64,000 bases of DNA. Source: Bacteroidia bacterium (GTDB taxonomy: Bacteria > Bacteroidota > Bacteroidia > J057). The stretch spans positions 112,399 through 176,398 of the forward strand of contig JAWPMV010000002.1 of assembly GCA_033391075.1 (NCBI GenBank). Direction: 5' to 3'. Both the position numbers and the translations under genes were made by a program. Shown piece after piece: positions 49,881-59,167 of the stretch; position 1 is the first letter of the stretch, and the number at the start of each line of letters is the position of its first letter. The notes beneath the pieces were generated by a model. It made no database searches. It was not told the DNA's origin and saw only the letters and a list, made by a program, of their open reading frames with translations.

Positions 49881-50750
49881 AACTATGAAATCGGGACCTA
49901 GTTTAAGATAGAACAGAAATTTCAATCCAGGTTTTCCATGGTAAGAAAAAAGGTTAGAGAATTCAAAGAACATTTATTTCTATATAAAGATTAAGGACCC
50001 ACAAGACCAGAGAAAAATAACTGGAACCAAGTATGGGATTGCTAGAGAAGTGAATTCTGAAAACCACATAACGATCAAAAAAAAGACTCAGGCAGAGATA
50101 GATAGAAATTTGGATTATGTGAAAAAGAACATTCTAAATTCCAGCATAGCTAAAAACTTTCGCATTTATACTGAAATATTGCCAATGAAAAAACGAAGAA
50201 AATGATGTGTATTTTGGAATGTTTACCAATACAGGGACTTAAATTTTGCCACATTATTCCCAATTCTGGGTCAAAACACTCATCATCCACCCCATTCAAA
50301 TCGTCCAGAATTGCACTTCTTCTTTTTGCGGTTGGCTTAATTGACACAGTTGTTATTGACAACTGTGTCAAAACGTTTTTTAATAAAATCGACCCTTTAT
50401 TTCATATCGAAAATCAAGTAAAACCTATACTTTATTGCTGAGGATTATTTCAAAAGAATGACAAATTCAGGCATTTATTTAATGCTCAATAATTAACCCT
50501 CAAAATGAGTTAAAAAATGGGTATGCTGATTTTGCCCTGTAGAATTGATTCCTAATCCCTTATGGGAAAAATAAGTGGCACTTTTTCCCTTTTTGATAGG
50601 CAGAAACCTAAAAGGGGGTATAAGAAACTTTTTCGGATATGCAGATGCAGTGCACCTCATTGTTAACAAACAATTTGAAGTAATAATAATAACCTATGTT
50701 TATTGTTTTCGTAAACAGTAATGCGTATTTTGTAAACCTAAGGATTGCGT
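49881..50750. other. Gap after the Avs-like gene, with gene debris and hairpin
   Basis: No intact gene is visible in 870 bp. An open frame 49945-50205 (plus strand, no start) encodes NSKNIYFYIKIKDPQDQRKI and more charged residues. A short ATG frame at 49938 (MVRKKVREF) would join it if one base were slipped in the A-run near 49945, so it may be a frameshifted small gene of unknown type. 50263-50275 repeats one arm of the hairpin at 45688. 50341-50371 is a second hairpin. The last 60 bp hold the promoter region of the GNAT gene, with GTTTA/TAAAC arms at 50698-50716. Confidence 0.35.
50341..50371. repeat. Perfect hairpin with 13-bp arms and 5-base loop (right)
   Basis: TTGACACAGTTGT (50341-50353) and ACAACTGTGTCAA (50359-50371) pair perfectly. 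Its geometry equals that of the hairpin at 45688-45718 and the outer arm sequence is related (TTGACMCAG in both). A run of six T follows four bases later, so it could also act as a terminator. Confidence 0.65.
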
Positions 50751-51224
50751 ATGAAGCTATTGCACATTGTATCTGGGAAATCCTTGGATGCAGGTATCGA
50801 AGAAATTAAGGAAGAAGATTTAGGATGGATAGAAAGCTCAAGCGAATTCTCCTTTGACTGGTCAACAGAGCAGTTTTATGAAGTTTACAAAATTTTCTTG
50901 CTTGAAGATCGCCGGAATGTTTTGGGAATAATGTCCCTGATAGACCGCCCTGATGAATATAGGATTCATCTAAATCTATTGGAAGTTTCAAAATCCAACC
51001 AAGGCCGGAACAAATCAATAGATAATATCGCAGCTTGTTTAATTGCCTTTGCTGCAGAGAATGCGTTTAAAAGAGGCTACTATGGATTTGTTTCATTAGA
51101 ACCGAAGACTCTTTTAATTGAACACTACCAAAAAAATTATGGTTTCAGTCAATATGGCAGATACCTGGGAATTGAAGGCAAATCTTCGCGAATACTAATT
51201 AATAAATTTTTAGGAGATGAGTAA
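50751..51224 (+). CDS. GNAT-like acetyltransferase, possible toxin
   Basis: A 157-residue protein from ATG 50751 (an in-frame TTG lies two codons upstream). The pattern VLGIMSLIDRPDEYRIHLNLLEVSKSNQGRNKSIDNIAACLIAFAAENAFKRGYYGFVSLEP in pieces is that of the GNAT fold: beta-4/beta-5, the acetyl-CoA loop-like QGRNKSID, helix 3 and YQKNYGFSQ at the end. It overlaps by 8 bp a gene for an XRE-type HTH protein. Such GNAT/HTH pairs in Bacteroidota are toxin-antitoxin-like and stabilise plasmids. The toxic target, possibly aminoacyl-tRNA, is not visible. Confidence 0.65.
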   Translation: MKLLHIVSGKSLDAGIEEIKEEDLGWIESSSEFSFDWSTEQFYEVYKIFLLEDRRNVLGIMSLIDRPDEYRIHLNLLEVSKSNQGRNKSIDNIAACLIAFAAENAFKRGYYGFVSLEPKTLLIEHYQKNYGFSQYGRYLGIEGKSSRILINKFLGDE

Positions 51225-51765
51225 AAAAAATGAACCAAATTACGAACAGCTAAGTAAGTCCTTAACAGACGAAGAAATTGCTCAAAGCTATGTATTGAGA
51301 AGTAAAATGACTGAAGAGGAAAAATTACATGCAGATGCTGAGTTCAAAAAACTTCGTCTGGAAAAATTAGCATCCATGTCAGATGAGCAAATTTTGCAAA
51401 GCGAGCTAATCCGAATGAAACTCTTGATGAAAGACTATATTGAGCAGAGCGAATTTCTAGCCAGTTTCTCATTTGCTAATCAATTGAAGAAATACATAGA
51501 ACTACTAAGGCTTTCACACGCTCAATTTGCCAGGGACATAGATATTCATAGAACCAAATTAAGCCGTATAATTAACTCAAAAGAGAATCCCAACATCGAA
51601 TTGATGTATCGTTTGGAAATCCATAGCGGAGCAATGATTCCGGCAACCTATTGGTATCGATTATACACAAAGCAGATTGAAGAAGAGATTAAGACTAATC
51701 AAGAGAGGCGTGCAATAGAATCAGAGAAAGTCAAGAATGAACTAAATTTTAAATTATCAGCTTAA
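51217..51765 (+). CDS. XRE-type HTH protein, possible antitoxin
   Basis: A 182-residue protein. The N-terminal half is charged and helical with repeats of DEEIAQSYVLRSKM and DEQILQSELIRMK, suggesting an interaction surface. Residues about 95-150 are an XRE-like HTH: IELLRLSHAQFARDIDIHRT followed by KLSRIINSKENPNIELMYRL, ending with a long C-terminal helix. It overlaps the GNAT-like gene by 8 bp, so the two are translated together; binding of the partner and of their shared promoter would be the usual antitoxin role. That role is inferred. Confidence 0.7.
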   Translation: MSKKNEPNYEQLSKSLTDEEIAQSYVLRSKMTEEEKLHADAEFKKLRLEKLASMSDEQILQSELIRMKLLMKDYIEQSEFLASFSFANQLKKYIELLRLSHAQFARDIDIHRTKLSRIINSKENPNIELMYRLEIHSGAMIPATYWYRLYTKQIEEEIKTNQERRAIESEKVKNELNFKLSA

Positions 51766-51779
51766 AGCTTTACGGAAAA

Positions 51780-52223
51780 TTATGTTAAGGTCCCCTTCTC
51801 TTGCGAAATCACCGGCACAAATCCCACTGCATCAAAATAAGGCTTAAGTATCATCAGCTCAATGAGAGATGGAAACTCTTTGATTCCTTCGGGGGTGCTG
51901 GCATACACAGGGCCAAAGGCTTCGGCAATTTTTAAGGCTTTCAATCCATATTCGATGACAGAGGCCTGGGTCTTAAATTTATCCTTATCCTTCATGGCCT
52001 CTTCTATTTGATGCCAGGATTTATGGGTAATCCGTACAGCGCCTGTTTTTTTCTCAAGGGACTTCTCCAGGGAAATGTTCTTTCCACTTGGCAAGGGATA
52101 TCCGTCTACTACGTTTGTATCTCCCTTATAGCTAATCTCCTTTGCGTATTGCCATATCTCTTTGGCAGTCCCATATTTAGTTAGCTCAGGCCTGTCCCTG
52201 AATTTTAGAATGTACTCGGTCAT
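51780..52223 (-). CDS. Uncharacterised protein, RHH-like centre (paralogue at 35462)
   Basis: A 147-residue homologue of the protein at 35462-35896, with matching blocks YKGDTNVVDGYPLP, VRITHKSWHQIEEAMK and FGPVYASTPEGIKEF then LIELMILKPYFDAVG. Overall identity by eye is about one third. The central block again looks like a ribbon-helix-helix. It converges with the GNAT/XRE pair and is divergent from the M4 protease gene 258 bp away. Two divergent copies on one replicon suggest a plasmid regulator family; function unknown. Confidence 0.68.
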   Translation of the reverse strand: MTEYILKFRDRPELTKYGTAKEIWQYAKEISYKGDTNVVDGYPLPSGKNISLEKSLEKKTGAVRITHKSWHQIEEAMKDKDKFKTQASVIEYGLKALKIAEAFGPVYASTPEGIKEFPSLIELMILKPYFDAVGFVPVISQEKGTLT

Positions 52224-52480
52224 AGAATAGGCAAATTCTTAGGTTTTAAGCCTTAAGCTAGAAAAGAACGGGGATATATCAAAAATGTATATATGAATTA
52301 TATATATAATTTAGTTTTCGGTAAGTTATTATTAATGAGGCTAAATAGTATATATAAATAAAGTGTTGCATTTATCTTAAAAAGCTCTTTACTTAATCCC
52401 AAGCAACCCATAAGTACAAATCAGAATTTCATACGGTTACGGCTTTTTTCAAAGGCCAAGAAATCTAATGCTTTCATTCT

Positions 52481-54688
52481 ATGAAACGGATTATACTACT
52501 GCTATACTTATGCGCTTGCTCATCCTGTATGTTTGCTCAGCTGGAAGACCATCTTTCCTACGCAGAAGGAGGTTACTATGAGTTTATCAAGGACTCAGAG
52601 ATTTCTCCTGAGGGCTTCTTTGAAAAATTTGCTCCAGAGCTAGGCTTAGGGAAGGAGGATGAAATGCGAATTTTCAGGCAAAACGAGGACGATTTAGGGA
52701 ATTTGCATATAATGTACCAGCGTTTCTACAAAGGAATTAAAGTAGAGGGAAATACTTTTGCCCTTCATACTAAAAATGGGATTGTATTTTCAGCCAATGG
52801 AAAGCTGACGGATAAGCTTTCCGGATCCACATTGCCAAAACTTTCGGAACAAGAGGCCCGGGATTTTGCTATAAGATCTGTTAACTCGGAGCTTTTCGCC
52901 TGGGAAAGTGCAGAGTGGGAAGAAAGTTTACGAATAGAGGAAGGAAGTGAAGCAAGCTATTTCCCTCAAGGGGAACTTTTGATCTTAAAAGATAAGGTTT
53001 CGGATACTTACAAACTTGCCTGGAAATTTGAACTGGTTTCGCTTTTGCCATTTGAAGAATGGAGAGTATTAATTGATGGTAAAACAGGAGATCTGTTAGT
53101 GAAAATATCCGATACGTTTAATTGTCATCCCTATCAAGGCTCAGCAAACACCTTGTACTATGGCCTTCAGTCTTTGCAGATGAAGGATAGATTCTTTGCC
53201 CCTGGTTTTCATCTGGAAGACTGCGAACGGAAAATTGAAACGCGGGTATTTGAAAAAAATATAGGACTTCGGCCAGTAAGTAATCTTGAACCGAAAGCCT
53301 GGTCGAATATTTCCAAAGTCTGGAACCACTACGGTAATTGGGGAAATAATGACCGCATCGAGACTTCTACTCAATGGATCGCCCAGGAAACCTGGGACTA
53401 CCTCGATCAAACATTTAACTGGCAGGGTTTAGATGGCAATGGAAGAAGAATCAGGATTTTGACTCAGCTGACTCATAGTGGAGTTCCAGCTCCTGTGAAT
53501 GCGTTTCATAAAAGGAAAGAGCTGATACTTATAGGAGCCCTGAGTGATGGGAATGGAGGACATAAACCCATGACAAGCTTTCATCACCTTTCCCATGAGA
53601 TATTTCATGGAGTAGTCATTAATACTGCGGATCTGGAGTCCAAAGGAGAGGCCGGATCAATACATGAAGCTTATTGTGACATTTTTAGCGCAATGGTCGA
53701 TCGAAAACTGAGGGGTCAGTTCAACTGGGCTTTGTGCTCAGATGTAGCAAATAGAGCCCGGTTTATCAGGAATCTGGAAGATCCAAACGCCTCGGAGAAT
53801 CCTGCCATGATAGGAGATGATTTTTATGTTCCTCAAAATTGTATTGGCTTTGATCGGTCTAATGATAACTGTTGGATTCATGTAAATAGTACCATTATAG
53901 GGCGGGCATTCAATCTGTTAGCTGGGAGTAATCGTCCTAATCAAAATGGAGTAAATGTGCAAGGCATTGGAGCTGAAAAAGCTATGAATATAGCCTTTAG
54001 GGCTTTGAGGGATGGATATCTAGCATCCGATGCAAATTTTTTTGATGCCAGATCGGCCTGGAGCTCAGTTGCCCGAATGATATATGGCCCATGTTCAACG
54101 GAAGAATATGCGGTGAAAATGGCTTTTGCAGCTGTGGGAATAGGAACAAAAAACAATCTCTGTGTAGAGATATCGGGATCAAGTGTTTTGTTAGACTGCA
54201 ATGCATCCGCTCAGTTAGGCAGCTTCTATGCAAATGCACCTTCAGGTGCATCTGTGCAATGGTTACTTCCTTCGTCTTGGAGATATAGAATCACTGGGAG
54301 TAGGGGAGAGGGCTTGTCTTTACTCTCTGTTCCAAGAGGTATTCGTTCCGGGAATATTGGGGTAAGGATAAACTATCAGGGGAAGATGGCTACGGACTAC
54401 TTCCCTTTTAGCCTAAGACCCTGTTTGCAGCAGCAGAGGAATGGAAGTCCCTATATTATGGCATTGTATCCCAATCCGGCCCAGAATTTTTCGGTGCTAA
54501 GGCTTGGCGATGAATTGATGGGAGGAGAATATTCGATATTTAATTTAGCCGGGCAAAAACTGATAATTAAGGATAATATCAGTCAGATAGAAAAACTTAA
54601 TCTTTCTGAGCTGGAGCCTGGGATTTATCTCCTTAAACTTCGTAAAGGCCAGCTATCCTATACTCAAAAACTCCAAATCATGCGATAA
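52481..54688 (+). CDS. M4 (thermolysin-like) metalloprotease with T9SS sorting domain
   Basis: A 735-residue secreted zinc protease. After a signal peptide (ending CMFAQ) come a propeptide with an FTP domain (YQRFYKGIKVEGNTFALHTKNG) and the M4 catalytic domain with zinc motif HEIFH (FHHLSHEIFHGVV, about 370) and the downstream Glu ligand in GSIHEAYCDIFSA (about 395). The C-terminus has a T9SS type A domain (IMALYPNPAQNFSVL ... ELEPGIYLLKLRKG). It is therefore exported through T9SS to digest external protein. It is followed by a likely outer-membrane protein gene after 10 bp. Confidence 0.92.
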   Translation: MKRIILLLYLCACSSCMFAQLEDHLSYAEGGYYEFIKDSEISPEGFFEKFAPELGLGKEDEMRIFRQNEDDLGNLHIMYQRFYKGIKVEGNTFALHTKNGIVFSANGKLTDKLSGSTLPKLSEQEARDFAIRSVNSELFAWESAEWEESLRIEEGSEASYFPQGELLILKDKVSDTYKLAWKFELVSLLPFEEWRVLIDGKTGDLLVKISDTFNCHPYQGSANTLYYGLQSLQMKDRFFAPGFHLEDCERKIETRVFEKNIGLRPVSNLEPKAWSNISKVWNHYGNWGNNDRIETSTQWIAQETWDYLDQTFNWQGLDGNGRRIRILTQLTHSGVPAPVNAFHKRKELILIGALSDGNGGHKPMTSFHHLSHEIFHGVVINTADLESKGEAGSIHEAYCDIFSAMVDRKLRGQFNWALCSDVANRARFIRNLEDPNASENPAMIGDDFYVPQNCIGFDRSNDNCWIHVNSTIIGRAFNLLAGSNRPNQNGVNVQGIGAEKAMNIAFRALRDGYLASDANFFDARSAWSSVARMIYGPCSTEEYAVKMAFAAVGIGTKNNLCVEISGSSVLLDCNASAQLGSFYANAPSGASVQWLLPSSWRYRITGSRGEGLSLLSVPRGIRSGNIGVRINYQGKMATDYFPFSLRPCLQQQRNGSPYIMALYPNPAQNFSVLRLGDELMGGEYSIFNLAGQKLIIKDNISQIEKLNLSELEPGIYLLKLRKGQLSYTQKLQIMR

Positions 54689-54698
54689 GCCTTCATGT

Positions 54699-55355
54699 AT
54701 GAAAAGCTACTTACTATATCTTGCAGCTCTGAGCGGTTTGCTTTCACTTTCGCTTTCAACATCGGCACAAATAGGAAACCTTGAAAAAGAAAGGCAAAAC
54801 CGATTGTCTATAGGATGGAACTTCAGTCATCTATCAACTTGGGAAATGTCCAGCCCCTATCACCTGAGCTTCTCATACGAACGCTACCTAAAGAACTCAA
54901 GATGGACAATTCGCTCAGGTGTTGATATAGTTAGCCTATGTTCCCAATGCGATGAGGAAATAGATTTTGGAGGTTCGGGAGGCTTGCAAGCGAGCATCTT
55001 CAAGCCCGTTAATGTTGACTACAGGATTTATAGTCTATTAGTAGGCCGGAAATTTAAGCAAAGGGAAGAACAACGGAGCTTTGGAGCCTTGTTCTTAGGA
55101 CCAGCTTTGCGTACCGGCTATGAAAATTATTTCCTGGGGGTAAATGGATTTGAAATTTTTTATGATGGAAGGAGAGTTAGGGATTGGGGTGCTCTTATAA
55201 GGTATAGTCATGATATTTATATCAATGACCTTTTAAATCTCCAGTTATCGGGAAGCTATGGACTTTTTCTGCTCAACTTAGCGAGTAATCGGAGTGAATT
55301 CAAATCGCCCATAGATCACCTATCAGTGGGGTGTTCCCTAATTTTCAAAATCTAA
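54699..55355 (+). CDS. Predicted outer-membrane beta-barrel-like protein
   Basis: A 218-residue exported protein (signal MKSYLLYLAALSGLLSLSLSTSA). The mature part alternates hydrophobic and polar residues in strands with aromatic girdles (LSIGWNFSHLSTWEM; YHLSFSYERYL; WTIRSGVDIVSL; YSLLVGRKF; FGALFLGPALRTG; ending in LSVGCSLIFKI with a C-terminal hydrophobic residue), like small outer-membrane barrels of Bacteroidota. I do not recognise a family. It follows the protease gene and precedes the histidine kinase by 9 bp. Confidence 0.6.
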   Translation: MKSYLLYLAALSGLLSLSLSTSAQIGNLEKERQNRLSIGWNFSHLSTWEMSSPYHLSFSYERYLKNSRWTIRSGVDIVSLCSQCDEEIDFGGSGGLQASIFKPVNVDYRIYSLLVGRKFKQREEQRSFGALFLGPALRTGYENYFLGVNGFEIFYDGRRVRDWGALIRYSHDIYINDLLNLQLSGSYGLFLLNLASNRSEFKSPIDHLSVGCSLIFKI

Positions 55356-55364
55356 GTTCTTTGT

Positions 55365-57374
55365 ATGAAAATAGTTACTCATCTCTGCCTCCTACTTCTG
55401 GTATGGCTCTTAGTTCAGGCTTGCAAGCAAAAATCAGAGGAAGAAATCATTACCCTCCTGGAAAAAGATTGTGCGTGTGAGCAAATTCATTTTCAGGAAG
55501 AAATTTTGGGGAAACTCATTGAGCTCAATGAACAAGCACTTAAAAGGACTATTAGTCCCGAAGATGGCCTTAGGTGCTCCGAAAAACTTATTGCTCACAT
55601 TCAAAAACACAAACTCGATCTCGATTGGGAGTTTCAAGCGCAGAAGCTAAAATCGGAAAGCGGAAAAAATTCGAGATCCAAAGAAGGCCTCGAAGCTTTC
55701 AAAAATGCTGCCATGAGGATGGAAGAGATAGCGCAGGATATGAAAGAACCTAGCTTACTCGCTACTGCTTACAGTCGATTACATGTTTTCTATGCGATGA
55801 CAACAGGGGATGGGGAAGTAAACAAAGAAGAGGTAAGCTATCTCTATAAAGCCAGACTGGCTTCCAGAGAAAGTGGGGATTCGCTGGCTATCCTGACCAA
55901 CCTTCAGCATGCCCAGACCATGGCCATGAAACTGATGGATCAGGAACGACTCCTTGAACTTTCAAAAGAGACACTTGATTTTTCAAATCCCAGTCAAAAG
56001 GAACATCAGAAATTTCGGGTTTTTGCTCATAAGCATATAGGGTATCATTATTATGCCATAGAGGACAATTTTGATTTGGCCGAAAAGCACCTGCGCAAAG
56101 GATATGAACTTGCCAAGGTTCATTTGGCCCCTATTCATGTAAGAATACTTGCAAGAGACCTTATTGCTCTTTATGCAAGCTATCATATGCCGGAGAAAAT
56201 GGAGCCCTTCAGGAAATATATTCCAAGTCCGGATAGACTTCCTTTTACGGATGCCTATATAGCTTATGGGAAGGAGGATTATCAGAGAGCTGCTGATCTG
56301 GTTTATCCTTTGATCAATACAGAAGGAGCTATGGGGAATAAGGGACTTATCCTAAAATTTCATGCTGCAGAAATGCTCAGGCTTGCGTTTAAGGCAAAGG
56401 GAGATTATCCAAAGGCATTGAAGTATGCAGAGCTGAAAAACACTTTGCAGGATTCTTTATCTCAAATCAGCCTAAGAAGTAAAACTGAAGTTCTGCTGTT
56501 CGAAGAACACATGAAGGCGCAAAAGGAGAGCTTGCTGCAGAAGGATGAAAGTATCAAGAGACTCGTCGGAGGTTTATGCATTATTGGAATTCAGCTGCTC
56601 ATACTCTTTATATTATTTACACGGCTTAGGAAACATAAGAAGACCCTGGAAGCACAAAATAGCCTAATCGAAAAGCAAAATAAGGAGCTGATCTCTGCCA
56701 ATAGGAACCTTGATAGTTTTGCCCGGGTGGCTTCCCATGATCTTCGCTCTCCCCTTAGAAATATTCATTTCTACAGCGAAGTTCTGGAAAGAGAATTGCC
56801 TCAGAATAATAAAAAGGCAGAGGAATATTTTGAGGTCATTCGGTCCTCTTCCAAAGAGATGGACCGGCTACTGGATGACATCCTGAGCTATTCCCGAGCA
56901 GCTGAAGAGATTCAGGTATTTCAAAAAGTGGATCCTGAAGAAATAATAGCTAGAGTAGGGGAGAACTTGGAATCCGAAATACGAGCAAGGAAAGCTGTAA
57001 TTGAGGTAGCAGATCTTCCCCAGATACAGGCACATGAGGGCCGGGTGTACCAGGTATTCCAAAACCTTATTAGTAATAGCCTGAAATATCAATCCAGGGA
57101 AAGGCCTCCGCGCATTGAAATCACATCCAAAGAAAATACCGATTACTGGATCATTGAATTAAGCGATAACGGAAAGGGAATCCCTGAAAACAGAATTTCT
57201 GAAGTTTTCAAAGAATACAAACGAATTGACATCGATCCGGATATTCCGGGATCTGGTTTAGGTCTTTCTATAGTGAAAAGGCATATGGAAGCACATAGTG
57301 GAAGGATCGAGATTGAATCAGCGGAAAACAGGGGTACAAGTTTCCAACTATTTTTTCCGAAAACACAAAATTAA
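55365..57374 (+). CDS. TPR-containing sensor histidine kinase
   Basis: A 669-residue kinase. The N-terminus looks like a lipoprotein or signal (LLVWLLVQAC). Residues about 30-390 are TPR-like helical repeats in the periplasm, followed by a membrane helix (about 401-421, LCIIGIQLLILFILFT) and a coiled coil. The HisKA motif is FARVASHDLRSPLRNI with phospho-acceptor His about 458; the ATPase domain has QNLISNSLKYQ (N box), DNGKGIP (G1), and GSGLGLSIVKRHME (G2). It is paired with the next gene, which its stop overlaps (TAATG). The signal is unknown. Confidence 0.92.
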   Translation: MKIVTHLCLLLLVWLLVQACKQKSEEEIITLLEKDCACEQIHFQEEILGKLIELNEQALKRTISPEDGLRCSEKLIAHIQKHKLDLDWEFQAQKLKSESGKNSRSKEGLEAFKNAAMRMEEIAQDMKEPSLLATAYSRLHVFYAMTTGDGEVNKEEVSYLYKARLASRESGDSLAILTNLQHAQTMAMKLMDQERLLELSKETLDFSNPSQKEHQKFRVFAHKHIGYHYYAIEDNFDLAEKHLRKGYELAKVHLAPIHVRILARDLIALYASYHMPEKMEPFRKYIPSPDRLPFTDAYIAYGKEDYQRAADLVYPLINTEGAMGNKGLILKFHAAEMLRLAFKAKGDYPKALKYAELKNTLQDSLSQISLRSKTEVLLFEEHMKAQKESLLQKDESIKRLVGGLCIIGIQLLILFILFTRLRKHKKTLEAQNSLIEKQNKELISANRNLDSFARVASHDLRSPLRNIHFYSEVLERELPQNNKKAEEYFEVIRSSSKEMDRLLDDILSYSRAAEEIQVFQKVDPEEIIARVGENLESEIRARKAVIEVADLPQIQAHEGRVYQVFQNLISNSLKYQSRERPPRIEITSKENTDYWIIELSDNGKGIPENRISEVFKEYKRIDIDPDIPGSGLGLSIVKRHMEAHSGRIEIESAENRGTSFQLFFPKTQN

Positions 57375-57778
57375 TGGATATGAATATACTACTGGTAGAA
57401 GATGAAAAAAGGCAGTACGATACCTTTGAGATGGTACTAAAAGAGTTGAACTCCAAGCATCCCTTGAAAGTCCACTGGGCCCAAAAAGATGAAGAGGTAT
57501 TAAAGATTGCTCATGAAAAGCGCTTTGACCTGGTCTTTATGGATATAGGGCTAAGAGATTCTCAGATGGATGGGATTGCTCTGACCAAGCATTTGAAAAA
57601 GGAACTAAGGAAAGATTGGCCGATTGTGATTTTTTCAATTTCGAGAAATGAGGAGGATAAAGAGGCCGCAATGTCTGCTGGAGCAGATCAATATTTGGCT
57701 AAGCCTTATGGATATATGGAGATGATGATAAGTTTGGGCGATTTGATTAGCAAAGCCCAAAGAGGCGAACTGGCCTGA
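57374..57778 (+). CDS. Single-domain response regulator
   Basis: A 134-residue receiver domain without output. The acidic pocket (LLVEDEKRQ), phospho-acceptor Asp57 (LVFMDIGL), Ser/Thr switch (FSISRNEED) and the Lys of LAKPYG are all present. The insert DSQMDGIALTKHL resembles Rcp1-like regulators. Start and stop overlap with the kinase gene imply that the two are translated together; the regulator probably acts by protein contact. Confidence 0.92.
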   Translation: MDMNILLVEDEKRQYDTFEMVLKELNSKHPLKVHWAQKDEEVLKIAHEKRFDLVFMDIGLRDSQMDGIALTKHLKKELRKDWPIVIFSISRNEEDKEAAMSAGADQYLAKPYGYMEMMISLGDLISKAQRGELA

Positions 57779-57899
57779 TGATGGCAAAATTTGTTTTTCA
57801 CCTCACTTTCTCAGGATTTATTGAAATTGCCATGTTGACATAGAGGGATTATTTGGTGTCAAAAGAATAGAGATTCTTTTTTACACTAAATACATAAAC

Positions 57900-59009
57900 A
57901 TGAGGTTAGTCCTATTCCCAATAAGGTTCGAAAATAAAAAAAGATTAGGAGTAAAAAATCTGGAATATGATAAAGATTTTCCTAAGCTAATGAAGCAAGT
58001 TCCAGGAAGCAGATGGACTCCTCAAGAAAAATGCTGGCATTTCCCACACCATAAAAAGGCATATGAAGCTTTTCGTTTGGTGTTTAAAGAAGTTGAAATA
58101 GAGGAGAAAGAATCGCTAGATTTTGGATTAAAAAATGGAAAAAAACTTGATGAGAGAGGGCAAAATCTTCTTAGTGAAAAACAGGAGGTTCTACTCAATA
58201 CTGTTGAAAAGCAATTGATCTTGAGAAGGTATAGCAGAAGTACAATAAAGACCTATAAAAGTTTCTTTATCCAATTCTTACTTTTCATCAAAACCGATAA
58301 TCCTGAAGAGCTAGAGAAAACAGATATCATGGAGTTTTTACTTAATGGGGTGAATAAGAAGAACTGGTCTGATTCCTCCCAGAACCAGGCAGTCAATGCG
58401 ATTAAGTTTTACTACGAAAAAATTTTGGGGCAGGAGAGGAGCTTATATGAACTTAGACCTCGAAGAGGAACTAAACTACCGGGTATATTTAGTGAACAGG
58501 AAATTGTCAAGATATTTTCAGTGGTTGAAAATATAAAGCACAAAAGTATACTCATGATCATTTATAGTGCGGGTCTTAGAATAGGGGAGTGTGTGAAGCT
58601 TCGAAAAGAGGATATCAACTTTGAGCGAAAGTCCGTATTTGTGGTCGCTGGAAAGGGAAAGAAAGACCGATACTCAGTATTGTCGAATAAGGTAATTGAA
58701 CTTTTGCAGAAATATCTGGAGTTGTATCAGCCCGACTATTGGTTGTTTGAAGGGCAGGAAGGAGGGCAATATAGTACTCGTTCTATCCAGAAAATTTTTC
58801 GAAGAGCCGTTAAACAAGCCAAAGTAAATCCTTATTCTACGGTTCATACTTTGAGACACTCATTTGCCACCCATCTATTAGAAAGAGGAACAGACCTAAG
58901 GTATATCCAGATGCTCCTGGGACATAATAGTCCTGAGACTACCGAAATCTATACCCACATTACACAAAAGGCAGGGTATCACGAATTTATCGAAGTAAAA
59001 AGGCGCTAA
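57900..59009 (+). CDS. Tyrosine recombinase (XerC/D-like integrase)
   Basis: A 369-residue recombinase. An N-terminal segment (KKRLGVKNLEYDKDFPKLMKQVPGSRWTPQEKCWHF, in pieces) is like those of IntI-type/Bacteroidota integrases and is followed by a SAM-like core-binding domain (about 100-190) and a catalytic domain with the full set: Arg in SAGLRIGECVKLR, Lys in GKGKKDR, His/Arg in HTLRHSFATHLL, His in LGHNSPETT and the nucleophile Tyr in EIYTHI. It is apparently active. It could integrate the element, resolve plasmid dimers, or serve accessory gene capture. Confidence 0.9.
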   Translation: MRLVLFPIRFENKKRLGVKNLEYDKDFPKLMKQVPGSRWTPQEKCWHFPHHKKAYEAFRLVFKEVEIEEKESLDFGLKNGKKLDERGQNLLSEKQEVLLNTVEKQLILRRYSRSTIKTYKSFFIQFLLFIKTDNPEELEKTDIMEFLLNGVNKKNWSDSSQNQAVNAIKFYYEKILGQERSLYELRPRRGTKLPGIFSEQEIVKIFSVVENIKHKSILMIIYSAGLRIGECVKLRKEDINFERKSVFVVAGKGKKDRYSVLSNKVIELLQKYLELYQPDYWLFEGQEGGQYSTRSIQKIFRRAVKQAKVNPYSTVHTLRHSFATHLLERGTDLRYIQMLLGHNSPETTEIYTHITQKAGYHEFIEVKRR

Positions 59010-59010
59010 G

Positions 59011-59039
59011 AACCCTGGTAATTCATCAAAAACAGGGTT
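59011..59039. terminator. Hairpin after integrase gene
   Basis: AACCCTG (59011-59017) and CAGGGTT (59033-59039) pair over a 15-base loop 2 bp after the integrase stop. Only a short T-run (GAGTTTTCC) follows, so termination is uncertain. Confidence 0.35.
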
Positions 59040-59167
59040 GAGTTTTCCAGAATGTCAAGAGGGGAAAGCCCAAAGCTACAATTCGGCCAAAAAATATAAA
59101 ATTCAAGCTGATTTGAGTTTGAGTTTGCATTCCAAATGGAGAGTGGAAAGCTCATTAGCTAATAAAA

